NCBI RefSeq assembly: GCF_002798405.1
Contig: NZ_PGGV01000007.1
Coordinates: 60,234-124,233, forward strand
DNA: 64,000 bases
From: Glycomyces xiaoerkulensis
GTDB taxonomy: Bacteria; Actinomycetota; Actinomycetes; Mycobacteriales; Micromonosporaceae
Reading direction: 5' to 3'
Below the pieces are notes generated by a model. It did not search any database. It saw only the letters and a list, made by a program, of their open reading frames with translations, and was not told where the DNA came from. Positions 54,958 to 63,029 of the stretch are shown here, one piece after another (position 1 is the first letter of the stretch; each line of letters opens with the position of its first letter). Made by a program: the position numbers and the translations under genes.

Positions 54958-56127
54958 TCAGGCCCCCCATCCGGCGGCCTGGCCGCCCTGGCGCTCGGAT
55001 TTGATCTTGTCGGCGTAGCCGCTGGCCGCGTAGGCCGCGACCGGGTCCGGGTGCAGGCCCTGCTCTTCGCGCAGTTCGGCCAGCAGCGGCCGGACGTCGG
55101 TGTTGTAGGCGTCCATCAGGACCGCGTTGGCTCCCAGGACGTCGCCGGCCGACTGGGCGGCCTCGAGGGCGCCGTGGTCGACCAGCAGCGCCTTCGCCGT
55201 CGCCTCCTGGACGTTCATCACCGAGCGGATGACCGCCGGGATCTTCGGTTCGATGTTGTGGCACTGGTCGAGCATGTAGGCGATGCCCGATCCGGCGCCG
55301 ACCGCGCCGCGCAGGGCCAGCTCGTGCATGATGCGGAACAACTGGAACGGGTCGGCCGAGCCGACCATGAGGTCGTCGTCGGCGTAGAACCGGGAGTTGA
55401 AGTCGAACCCGCCGAGCTTCCCGGCCCGCAGCAGCACCGCCACGATGAACTCGATGTTGGTGCCGGGGGCGTGGTGCCCGGTGTCGATGACCACCTCGGC
55501 CTTGTCGCCCAGGGCGGCGCAGTGGGCGAACGCGGTCCCCCAGTCGGGCACGTCGGTGTGGTAGAAGGACGGCTCGAACAGCTTGTACTCCAGCAGCATC
55601 CGCTGGCGCTCGCCGAGCTTGCCGTACACCTCGGCGAGGACCTCGGCGAGCCGGTCCTGCCGGGCCGCGATCGAGTCCTGCCCCGGGTAGTTGGTGCCGT
55701 CGGCGAACCACAGTTTCAAATCGTCGGAGCCGACCGCCTCCATGATCCCGATGCACTCCAGGAGGTGGTCGGTGGCCTTGCGTCTGATGCCGGGCTCAGG
55801 ATGGCAGACGCTGCCGAGCATGTAGTCGGCGTCCTGGAACGTGTTGGAGTTGATGGTGCCGATCCGCACGCCCTGCTCGGCCGCGTAGGCCGCCAGCTCG
55901 CCGAAGTCGTCGACCTTGTCCCACGGGATGTGGAGCGCCACCGATCCGGCCGTGCCGGTGAACCGGTGCACCTGCGCGGCGTCGGCGATCTTCTCGTACG
56001 GGTCGCGCGGCACGCCCTCCTGGGCGAACACCTTGAACCGGGTGCCCGAATTGCCGAACGCCCACGACGGGGTCTCGATGTTCTGCGACGCCAACACCGA
56101 CTTGGCGTCTCTCACGGGGTCACTCAC
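54958..56127 (-). CDS. rhaI: L-rhamnose isomerase (RhaI type)
   Basis: The protein has 389 residues. It is of the xylose-isomerase-like RhaI group found in pathways with the aldolase/dehydrogenase fusion, not the E. coli RhaA group. Metal-site segments include VIDTGHHAPGTNIEF and GGFDFNSRFYADDDLMVGS. It converts L-rhamnose to L-rhamnulose. GAGGAG (56135-56140) is 7 nt from GTG 56127, which decides against the TTG two codons upstream. It overlaps the mutarotase by 8 bp. Confidence 0.94.
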   Translation of the reverse strand: MSDPVRDAKSVLASQNIETPSWAFGNSGTRFKVFAQEGVPRDPYEKIADAAQVHRFTGTAGSVALHIPWDKVDDFGELAAYAAEQGVRIGTINSNTFQDADYMLGSVCHPEPGIRRKATDHLLECIGIMEAVGSDDLKLWFADGTNYPGQDSIAARQDRLAEVLAEVYGKLGERQRMLLEYKLFEPSFYHTDVPDWGTAFAHCAALGDKAEVVIDTGHHAPGTNIEFIVAVLLRAGKLGGFDFNSRFYADDDLMVGSADPFQLFRIMHELALRGAVGAGSGIAYMLDQCHNIEPKIPAVIRSVMNVQEATAKALLVDHGALEAAQSAGDVLGANAVLMDAYNTDVRPLLAELREEQGLHPDPVAAYAASGYADKIKSERQGGQAAGWGA

Positions 56128-56485
56128 CAGCAAACTCCTCTGCCTCGGCCGCTGCCAATTGGTCCTCCAGGTGGAACACCTCCGGGATCACGTTGAACGA
56201 CTCGTCGGCGGAGGCCCCGTCGGTCCCTTCGAAGAAGGGCGCCATCTCGGCCTGCCAGCGGGCGTTGACGTCGCGCTCGGCCATCGCGGCCCGGGCGGCG
56301 TCGAAGTCCTCGGTCTCGAGATAGCCGATGAGGAGTCCGTCGTCCGACAAGAAGAGCGAGTAGTTGCCCCACCCGGTCTCCGACAGGGCGCGGAGCATGT
56401 CCGGCCAGACCGCGGCGTGGCGTTCGCGGTACTCGGCGAGCCGGTCGGGCCGTACTCGTAGGGTGAAACACACTCGCTGTGTCAC
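56120..56485 (-). CDS. rhaM: L-rhamnose mutarotase
   Basis: This 121-residue ferredoxin-like dimer has RVCFTLRVRPDRLAEYRERH with the catalytic His, then GNYSLFL and the WQAEMAPFF region typical of RhaM (YiiL). It interconverts the anomers of rhamnose. It is first in the operon; AAGGAGGT (56493-56500) precedes the GTG. Confidence 0.92.
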   Translation of the reverse strand: MTQRVCFTLRVRPDRLAEYRERHAAVWPDMLRALSETGWGNYSLFLSDDGLLIGYLETEDFDAARAAMAERDVNARWQAEMAPFFEGTDGASADESFNVIPEVFHLEDQLAAAEAEEFAGE

Positions 56486-56514
56486 AGGGGTACCTCCTTG
56501 AGGTCGTGGTCACG

Positions 56515-56545
56515 ATTATTACATCGGCGCCATTGAATCGTTTCA
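56515..56545 (-). promoter_or_regulatory. Rhamnose operon -10 and LacI-type operator O1
   Basis: TAATAAT on the minus strand (56515-56521) is a strong -10. TGAATCGTTTCA (56534-56545), a LacI-family palindrome with central CG, lies 13 bp upstream, where a bound repressor would block RNA polymerase. Confidence 0.7.
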
Positions 56546-56650
56546 CGTGGGGTCTCGTCAACATAGAACGCGCTGGCCAGCGCTGTCAAGAACCGTCCCG
56601 TTACTTTTCCGTAGCTGGTACGCGATATGCTCCGAGTGCTTCCGGCAATC

Positions 56651-56668
56651 GGTTGAGTCGTTTCAACC
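56651..56668. promoter_or_regulatory. LacI-type operator O2
   Basis: GGTTGAGTCGTTTCAACC is an 18-bp near-perfect palindrome, mismatched only at the centre, with the same TGA-CG-TCA plan as O1. It lies 120 bp from O1 and about 65 bp before the LacI gene, so looping or autoregulation is possible. Confidence 0.7.
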
Positions 56669-56718
56669 TCATGGTCCGGCTCCCGCGCGCGAGAGTCAGG
56701 CCGCCGCCCCGCCCCGGA

Positions 56719-56724
56719 TAGACT
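56719..56724 (+). promoter_or_regulatory. -10 TAGACT, leaderless LacI gene
   Basis: TAGACT ends 7 nt before GTG 56732, which supports that start over the ATG two codons downstream. Confidence 0.4.
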
Positions 56725-56731
56725 CGATGAG

Positions 56732-57745
56732 GTGACGATGACCACTACCAGCATGAAAGACGTCGCGCGGGCCGCCGACGTGTCGGTCGGAACGGTATCC
56801 AACGTGCTCAACCGCCCCGACGCCGTCGCCGAGGAGACCCGGCGGCGCGTGCAGGCGGCGATCGCCCGGCTCGGATACGTGCGCAACGACTCGGCCCGGC
56901 AGCTCCGCGCCGGACGCAGCCGCAACGTCGCCATCGTAGTCCTGGACGTGGCCAACCCGTTCTTCACCGACGTGGTGCGCGGCGCCGAGCCGCTGGTCGA
57001 CACCGCGGGGGGCGTGGTGACCGTGTGCGACTCCGGAGAGGACGTCGGACGCGAGGCCAAGCAGCTCGAGATCCTCGAGGAGCAGCGGGTGCTGGGGCTG
57101 CTGATCACGCCGGTCGACAACTCCTCGGCCGAGCGGCTGGCGCGCTTGGCCGCGCACGAGATCCCGGTGATCCTGGTCGACCGCGGCGCGGGGCTGCACC
57201 CGCACTGCTCGGTGGCGGTCGACGACGTCCACGGCGGCCGGATGGCCGCCCGGCACCTGCTGGAGCTGGGGCACGAGTCGATCGCCTTCGCCGGCGGCCC
57301 CACCTCGATCCCGCAGGTCGACGACCGCCTGACCGGCTGCCGCGAGGTGTGCGAGGGAGCCGGGGCCGGACTGGAGGTGCTCACCTCGGTGAGCCTGAAC
57401 GTCACCGGCGGCAGGGAGGCGGTCGAGCAGATGCTCGCGCTGCCGCGGCCGCCGACGGCGGTCTTCTGCGCCAACGACCTCATCGCTCTCGGCGCGCTCC
57501 AGGGCCTGACGATGCGCGGGATCAAGGTGCCCGAGGAGTGCGCGATCATCGGTTACGACGACATCGACTTCGCGGCCGCGGCGGCGGTGCCGCTCTCCTC
57601 GGTCCGGCAGCCCCGGGCCCAGTTGGGGCGCACCGCCGCGCAGTTGCTGTTCGACGAGATCTCGGAGGGGCCGGGGCACACGCACCGGAACGTGGTCTTC
57701 CAGCCGGAACTGGTGGCGCGTGCGTCGACGGCGGTCAACCTGTAG
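56732..57745 (+). CDS. LacI-family transcriptional regulator of the rhamnose/arabinan locus
   Basis: The protein has 337 residues. The N-terminal LacI HTH is MKDVARAADVSVGTVSNVLN with the YVRNDSARQLR hinge helix; a ribose-binding-like core follows (NVAIVVLDVANPFF, ILVDRGAG, IIGYDDIDFAAAAAVPLSSV). It is divergent to rhaM and 48 bp before the arabinofuranosidase. It should bind O1/O2 and release on a rhamnose-pathway sugar; the inducer is inferred. Confidence 0.93.
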   Translation: MTMTTTSMKDVARAADVSVGTVSNVLNRPDAVAEETRRRVQAAIARLGYVRNDSARQLRAGRSRNVAIVVLDVANPFFTDVVRGAEPLVDTAGGVVTVCDSGEDVGREAKQLEILEEQRVLGLLITPVDNSSAERLARLAAHEIPVILVDRGAGLHPHCSVAVDDVHGGRMAARHLLELGHESIAFAGGPTSIPQVDDRLTGCREVCEGAGAGLEVLTSVSLNVTGGREAVEQMLALPRPPTAVFCANDLIALGALQGLTMRGIKVPEECAIIGYDDIDFAAAAAVPLSSVRQPRAQLGRTAAQLLFDEISEGPGHTHRNVVFQPELVARASTAVNL

Positions 57746-57793
57746 GATGTCGTCGGTATTTACCGATAAAGCATCCCCCTCTGAGAGGCAAGC

Positions 57794-59308
57794 ATGGCGG
57801 AACACCACCGAGCACGCATCGAATTCGATCCCCGCTTCACCGTCGCCGACGTGCCCGAGCGGCTCTTCGGCTCCTTCGCCGAGCACCTGGGGCGGTGCAT
57901 CTACACCGGGATCTACGAGCCGGACCACCCCACCGCGGACGCCGACGGGCTGCGCGGCGACGTCCTCGACCTGGTGCGCGAACTGGGACCCACGATGATC
58001 CGCTACCCCGGCGGGAACTTCGTGTCCGGCTACCGCTGGGAGGACGGGATCGGCCCCAAGGCCGAGCGCCCCAAGCGTCTCGACCTGGCCTGGCAGACGA
58101 CCGAGACCAACCGGTTCGGCCTCGGCGAGTTCATGAAGTTCTGCCGCACCACCGGCGTCGAGCCGAACATGGCCGTCAACCTCGGCACGCGGGGGCTCCA
58201 GGAGGCCCTCGACCTGCTCGAGTACGCCAACCACCCCGGCGGCACCCACTGGTCGGACCTGCGCCGCTCCCACGGCGACGAGGAGCCCTACGGCATCAAG
58301 CTGTGGTGCCTGGGCAACGAGATGGACGGCCCGTGGCAGATCGGCCAGCTCACCGCCCACGAGTACGGGCGGCTCGCCGACCGGACCGCGCGGGCGATGC
58401 GCATGTTCGACGACTCGGCCGAGCTCGACCTGGTCGCCTGCGGCTCCTCCAGCCGCGCCATGCCGACCTTCGGGGAGTGGGAGGCCGAGGTCCTGGCCAA
58501 CTGCTACGAGTCGGTCGACTTCATCTCCGCGCACGCCTACTACGAGCCGGTCGGCGGCGACCTCGCGAGCTTCATGGCCAGCGCCCAGGACATGGAGCTG
58601 TTCATCGACGGCGTCACCGCCACCGCCGACGCGGTCGGCGCCAAGCTGAAGAGCGCCAAGAAGATCGACATCTCCTTCGACGAGTGGAACGTGTGGTACC
58701 AGTCGAAGATGGCCGACTCGCCGCACGAGCCGTGGTCGACCGCGCCGCGACAGCTCGAGGACCGGTACTCGGCGATGGACGCGGTCGTCTTCGGGTCACT
58801 GCTGATCACGCTGCTGCGCCGCAGCGACCGGGTGCGGGCCGCCTGCCTGGCGCAACTGGTGAACGTGATCGGGCCGATCATGACCGAACCGGGCGGGCCG
58901 GCCTGGCGTCAGACGACGTTCTACCCGTTCTCCGACGCCAGCAGGTACGGACGCGGCAAGGTGCTGCGGGTCAACGCCGACTCGCCGTCGTTCGCGACCG
59001 AGAAGTACGGCGAGGTGGACTCGCTCCACTCGGTGGCGGTCGCGGGCGAGGACGGCTCGATCACGGTATTCGCGGTCAACCGGAGCCTGGAGACCCCGAT
59101 GACCGTCGAGATCGACGCCGGCCCGCCGCCCGGCACCGGCGAGGTGACCTGCTCGACCCTGCACGACGCGGATCCGGACGCGCGCAACACGCTCGAGCAC
59201 CCCGACCGCGTGACGCCCGAGGAGAACACGAAGGTCGCCGTCGAAGACGGCAAGATCAGCGTCGAGCTGCCGGCGATGAGCTGGAACACGATCCGCATCC
59301 TGCCGTAG
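57794..59308 (+). CDS. Alpha-L-arabinofuranosidase, GH51
   Basis: This 504-residue intracellular enzyme without a signal peptide has the acid/base Glu in WCLGNEMDGPWQ (about 176) and the nucleophile in ISFDEWNVWY (about 297), both GH51 hallmarks; RYPGGNFVSGYRW is the substrate-binding strand. It releases arabinose from imported arabino-oligosaccharides. An AGAGG site precedes the ATG. It is probably co-transcribed with the LacI gene, linking arabinan and rhamnose use (pectin side chains). Confidence 0.95.
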   Translation: MAEHHRARIEFDPRFTVADVPERLFGSFAEHLGRCIYTGIYEPDHPTADADGLRGDVLDLVRELGPTMIRYPGGNFVSGYRWEDGIGPKAERPKRLDLAWQTTETNRFGLGEFMKFCRTTGVEPNMAVNLGTRGLQEALDLLEYANHPGGTHWSDLRRSHGDEEPYGIKLWCLGNEMDGPWQIGQLTAHEYGRLADRTARAMRMFDDSAELDLVACGSSSRAMPTFGEWEAEVLANCYESVDFISAHAYYEPVGGDLASFMASAQDMELFIDGVTATADAVGAKLKSAKKIDISFDEWNVWYQSKMADSPHEPWSTAPRQLEDRYSAMDAVVFGSLLITLLRRSDRVRAACLAQLVNVIGPIMTEPGGPAWRQTTFYPFSDASRYGRGKVLRVNADSPSFATEKYGEVDSLHSVAVAGEDGSITVFAVNRSLETPMTVEIDAGPPPGTGEVTCSTLHDADPDARNTLEHPDRVTPEENTKVAVEDGKISVELPAMSWNTIRILP

Positions 59309-59359
59309 CGGCACGATCGGAGCGGCGGCCCGGGCGACGTGCGCTCGGGCCGCCGGCGT

Positions 59360-60112
59360 CTATCGGGTGAAGTGGCCGGCCAGGTCGTACAGTTCGGCGG
59401 CCTTGTCCCGGTCGCCCCGGCCGGCGACCGCGCCGACCGGCGAGCGCCGCCACAGCCACATGAGGATCTCGCCGGGCGTGCCCGAGACGGTCGCCTGCGC
59501 ACCGGCGGCCAGCGAGTCCTCTATGTCGATCCGGCCGGTGGCGACGTGGACGGTCCAGGTGCGGCCGTGGGCGTCGATGCCGACACGGAGGCCGCCATGG
59601 CGCGCCAGCGGCCCGGCGAGCCGCTCGCGGCCGACCCGGCTGCCCCAGGCGAGCTTGATCGCGAGCGTCTCGTCGACCGCGTCGGCGCCGAGCTCGTCGT
59701 CGACCGGCCCGATGCGCCCGCCCGCGGCCAGTTCGGCGTCGGCCCGGTGGACGACCGTCTCACAGGCCAGGCGGCGGATCCAGAACCCGACGGTCTGGTC
59801 GGGGCCGTACCAGGTGTAGGCCAGGCTCTCGGGCCCGCGCTCGTCGAACTCGGTGAGCAGTTCGGCCAGTGCGGCCTCGAACCGCTCGGTCGGGCTGCCG
59901 GTGCGCTTGAGCCGCTCGGAGTCGTCGGGTTCTCGCAGCAGCCGGATGCATTGGAGCTTGTGGTCGTAGACCTCGGTGACGTGCTCAAGCAGGTCGGCGA
60001 CGGTCCATCCGGGGCAGGTGGGCACGCGTGCGTCGGGGCCGGCCCCGGCGACGGCGGTCTTGAGTCGGTCGGCCTCGGCGATGAGGTGGGACCGGAGGGA
60101 TGCGGGTTCCAT
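59360..60112 (-). CDS. Maleylpyruvate-isomerase-family (mycothiol-dependent DinB-like) protein
   Basis: This 250-residue protein is of the TIGR03083 type. The N-terminal four-helix domain has VPTCPGWTVADLLEHV (metal His) and ACETVVHRADAE (second metal His); an SCP2-like C-terminal domain follows (about 165-250). Family members use mycothiol as a cofactor or only bind metal. It is monocistronic. The substrate is unknown. Confidence 0.9.
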   Translation of the reverse strand: MEPASLRSHLIAEADRLKTAVAGAGPDARVPTCPGWTVADLLEHVTEVYDHKLQCIRLLREPDDSERLKRTGSPTERFEAALAELLTEFDERGPESLAYTWYGPDQTVGFWIRRLACETVVHRADAELAAGGRIGPVDDELGADAVDETLAIKLAWGSRVGRERLAGPLARHGGLRVGIDAHGRTWTVHVATGRIDIEDSLAAGAQATVSGTPGEILMWLWRRSPVGAVAGRGDRDKAAELYDLAGHFTR

Positions 60113-60151
60113 GACCGAGATCTTGCCACACCGGCCGGACGGGTCGGCCGT

Positions 60152-61000
60152 TCACGCGCACTGCCAAGTGAACACCGCCCGGTCGAAACGGTGCGCGGCG
60201 AGGTCGGCCTCTTGGATGAGCCAGTAGAGCATGCCGGCGTCTCCCCAGGTCATGCTGGAGCCGTCGTCGGTGTCGATCTGGGCCAGCAAGAGCCAGCGTT
60301 CGGGGTCGGCGTATTCGGGCGCGCCGCCGGTACCGGGAACGTCGGCGGCGGCGCCGGCCGCTTCGTATCCGACCGGGCGCTGGATCGACAGCGGGTGGCC
60401 GCCGACTTGGTGGCAGACGCTGACCGACACCTCTTCGTAGACGGCGTCGACAAAGGAATCGGCATCGACCGGGTGCCCGGGACCGCGCTCGGCGGTGCCG
60501 CCGAAGGCCGCGGCGATGCCGGGGCTCTCGGGCTCGGGCGCGGTCGTGACCGCCTTGGCGCGCAGCAACTGCCGGGGATAGGGCTTGAGCGGATCCGGTG
60601 CGCTGCGGCGTTCGACCGGCGTGCCGTCCGGGACGTAGAGCACGCGGGCGCCGCTCTGAGTGCCGGGCTCCCAAGGGCCGACGACCTCCACTCCCCCGTC
60701 GACCTGGCCGTCGAAGTAGAAGTACAGCAGGTGTCCGGACTCCGGCAGGGGCATCCGGTCGATGGACAGGCGGGCGCAGTCGAACGAGGCGATGAAGGTC
60801 AACGGGCCGTGGCCCTCCCACTCCGGCCACGCCTGCCCGATCGGCAACTCGGGGTCGCCGCCGAGTTGGGCCGCAACGGTATCGATTCCGGCGGCCCAGT
60901 CGAACTGGATCGCCGGCCGGAGCAAAGCCTTCCACCGCTCGGCCGCATCCGGCGGCAAGTGCCGGTCGGCGAGGTCGTGAAGCTCTTGGGGATCGCTCAT
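60152..61000 (-). CDS. DUF1963 (YwqG-like) protein
   Basis: The protein has 282 residues. It shows the DUF1963 pattern: LGGDPELPIGQAWPEWEGHG, PLTFIASFDCARL, LLYFYFDGQ, and late WLLLAQIDTDDGSSMTWGDAG and YWLIQEADLAAHRFD. The family function is unknown. The start at 61000 is the first codon giving a natural N-terminus; an extended start 20 codons upstream is unlikely. Confidence 0.88.
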   Translation of the reverse strand: MSDPQELHDLADRHLPPDAAERWKALLRPAIQFDWAAGIDTVAAQLGGDPELPIGQAWPEWEGHGPLTFIASFDCARLSIDRMPLPESGHLLYFYFDGQVDGGVEVVGPWEPGTQSGARVLYVPDGTPVERRSAPDPLKPYPRQLLRAKAVTTAPEPESPGIAAAFGGTAERGPGHPVDADSFVDAVYEEVSVSVCHQVGGHPLSIQRPVGYEAAGAAADVPGTGGAPEYADPERWLLLAQIDTDDGSSMTWGDAGMLYWLIQEADLAAHRFDRAVFTWQCA

Positions 61001-61088
61001 CTGCGCACCGTAGCGCAAGCTTGGGACACCTGTGCGCGGGCTGCCAGGTCGTTCCGCCACCCGGACGCCGCGGGCTGCCGCGTCGCGG

Positions 61089-61928
61089 TCACGATGCCTT
61101 CGCGAGCACCTCGCGAAGGCAGGCGGCGAAGGCTCCGGGTTCGTCCACGAAGCCGGTGTGGCCGCCGGGGAACAGCACCGGCTCGGTGGACAGTTCTTCG
61201 GCGAGCGCTCTCGAAGTGCGATCGCAGAACTGCCCCGCCGATTCGCCGCCGATGCCGATCAGCACGCGGGTGGGCGTCTCCCGCAGGACCGCGATGTCCG
61301 GGCGCCAATAGGTCGCGGGCAGTTCCATACGCTCCACGAAATAGCGCTCGTCGCGCGCGTCGGCCTCCGGTAGGTCGCCGCCGAAGATCTCCTCCACGGC
61401 CTCGTCGGGCATTTCGATGCCCGCCGTGGCGAGGAACTGCTTCCAGTACCCGAGCCGGTCCCCTGATAGATAGGTCTCGCGGTTCGCCTCGTGCGAGCGC
61501 CGCAGTTCCAGGCGGTCGGGAAGGAGCTCGGCCAGCGGGGGCTCGTGCGCGATGACGGTCGGGGCCAGGTCCGGCCGCTGCTGGGCTAGCGCGAGTGCGC
61601 TGACCGCGCCTCCGCTCGATCCGAGTACCGCGGCGGGCCCGGCGTCCACGTGCTCGATCACCCGCGCCAGGTCGTCGGCTCGTGTCTCGGGGGTCACGTC
61701 CGCGCCGCGGTCGGCGACGGTGCTGTGCGCGATGCCGCGTGGATCCATGGTGAGCACGGTGTACTCGGCGGCGAGTTCGTTGGCGAGTTGCTCGAACGAG
61801 GAGGCGGCCATCGGCGCCGCGTGCAGCGCGAGCACCGGCCCGGACCCTCGTGTCTCGTAGTAGAGGTTCGCTCCTCGGCCTTCGGCCCAGCCGGTCCTGA
61901 CCTCGGGTGACGTCGTTTCGGTGTTAAT
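61089..61928 (-). CDS. Alpha/beta hydrolase, possible ATT start
   Basis: The protein has about 279 residues. The nucleophile elbow is LGSSGGAVSA, the oxyanion strand is VLALHAAPMAAS, and the late catalytic His is in FPGGHTGFVDEP. A strong GAAGGAG (61934-61940) is 5 nt from an in-frame ATT at 61928 and no ATG/GTG/TTG is suitably placed: the nearest upstream ATG (62003, or 61997) has no ribosome site and reads as Arg-rich sequence, while the next GTG is inside the first strand. Thus ATT initiation, or a sequence variant, is suspected. Confidence 0.8.
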   Translation of the reverse strand: MNTETTSPEVRTGWAEGRGANLYYETRGSGPVLALHAAPMAASSFEQLANELAAEYTVLTMDPRGIAHSTVADRGADVTPETRADDLARVIEHVDAGPAAVLGSSGGAVSALALAQQRPDLAPTVIAHEPPLAELLPDRLELRRSHEANRETYLSGDRLGYWKQFLATAGIEMPDEAVEEIFGGDLPEADARDERYFVERMELPATYWRPDIAVLRETPTRVLIGIGGESAGQFCDRTSRALAEELSTEPVLFPGGHTGFVDEPGAFAACLREVLAKAS

Positions 61929-62019
61929 GATGACTCCTTCGAAAATCTGAGGGCGGACACGCGCAGACTCGCGTCGTTGCAGAAGGCGCCGCGACATGCG
62001 CACGAGTATGTCGTCGCCG

Positions 62020-62607
62020 TCACGGGCGCCACGCGGGGTCGCGTCCGGTAAGGCCGAGCAGCCGGTCCTGCGACGGGGCCTCGGGGGCGATGTCGACCGC
62101 GGGCCCGTAGAGGCCCTCGCGGGCGGCCGGGTCCTCGGCGAAGGCGCGGTTGTGCTCCAGCAGGGTCTCGACGACCGGGGTCGGGATGAGGTAGTCCTGG
62201 CCGGTGGCGCGGGCCAGGTCCCAGCCGTGGACGGCCACTTCGTTGAGCGCGACCAGGCCCGTGACTCGGGCGGGCATGGTCACACCGCCTGCGGTGGCCT
62301 CGCCGTCCCATGCGGCCGGGTCGGCCCAGGCGTCGGCGAGCGCGGCCAGGCGTCCCGGCAGGAGGGTCCGCCAGTCCCGCTCGATCTCGGGCGGCGGGGT
62401 CCCGGGCGGGGTGTCGGTGTGCGGCCCACGTTCCTTCTTCGCCGCGCCGGTGAATGCGACGGTGAGACCGAGCATGTGGTTCACCAGCCCGGCGACGGTC
62501 ATCCCCTCGCAGGGGGTGGGTCCGGGCAGGTGGGCGTCTTCGATGCCTTTCAGCAGGGTCGCGGCCTGGTCGGTGACGTTCCGGAAGTCGATCGCGGGCT
62601 CGGTCAT
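62020..62607 (-). CDS. TIGR03086-family DinB-like metal-binding protein
   Basis: This 195-residue protein is a single four-helix DinB/MDMPI domain. PTPCEGMTVAGLVNHMLG and ALNEVAVHGWDLARATG carry the metal-binding histidines of the family. It lacks the SCP2 domain of the neighbouring paralogue at 59.4-60.1 kb. An actinobacterial mycothiol-dependent role is assumed from the family. Confidence 0.9.
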   Translation of the reverse strand: MTEPAIDFRNVTDQAATLLKGIEDAHLPGPTPCEGMTVAGLVNHMLGLTVAFTGAAKKERGPHTDTPPGTPPPEIERDWRTLLPGRLAALADAWADPAAWDGEATAGGVTMPARVTGLVALNEVAVHGWDLARATGQDYLIPTPVVETLLEHNRAFAEDPAAREGLYGPAVDIAPEAPSQDRLLGLTGRDPAWRP

Positions 62608-63029
62608 GTCCGTTCCTCATCTCTAGGGTGCGTTCTCCAGTGCTGACGAGGTCGGGGACCGAGATTCATCGGTCGGGGCGGGTGTGGTGTGGCCTGATGG
62701 GCCCGGCATTGGTCGCGGGTGCGCCGGCGGGGTGCCGCGTCCGGGTGGCTGCGGTGCGCTGAGGCGGCTACGAAGGAGCGGGTGGGCGGTTGCGGGTGGG
62801 TGTTCGTGGCCGGGTGGTCGGCGGTTGCGGTGGGGCCGTGGCGGGAGGGTCGGCGTCGAGTGTGAATGATCCTCGTATCCGGTTGGGCCCCAAGTTGTCC
62901 GGTGCCGAACATGAAGACTCTCTCACTCGTACGGGTGATGCCATATCCGTCATCGTTCCGTAACATTGAGTAGTAGCACAGGCGATCTGAATCGGTCTGC
63001 TTGTTCGAATCTCGATGAGGGGGTGTGCG
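62608..63029. other. Intergenic region before the DUF222 gene
   Basis: No credible gene is seen. The first part (to about 62,860) is G-rich and shows no codon structure I can trust. From 62,924 there is a near-palindrome CACTCGTACGGGTG (62924-62937) and a TAACAT (62961-62966) that may be a -10 for the DUF222 gene. Confidence 0.4.
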
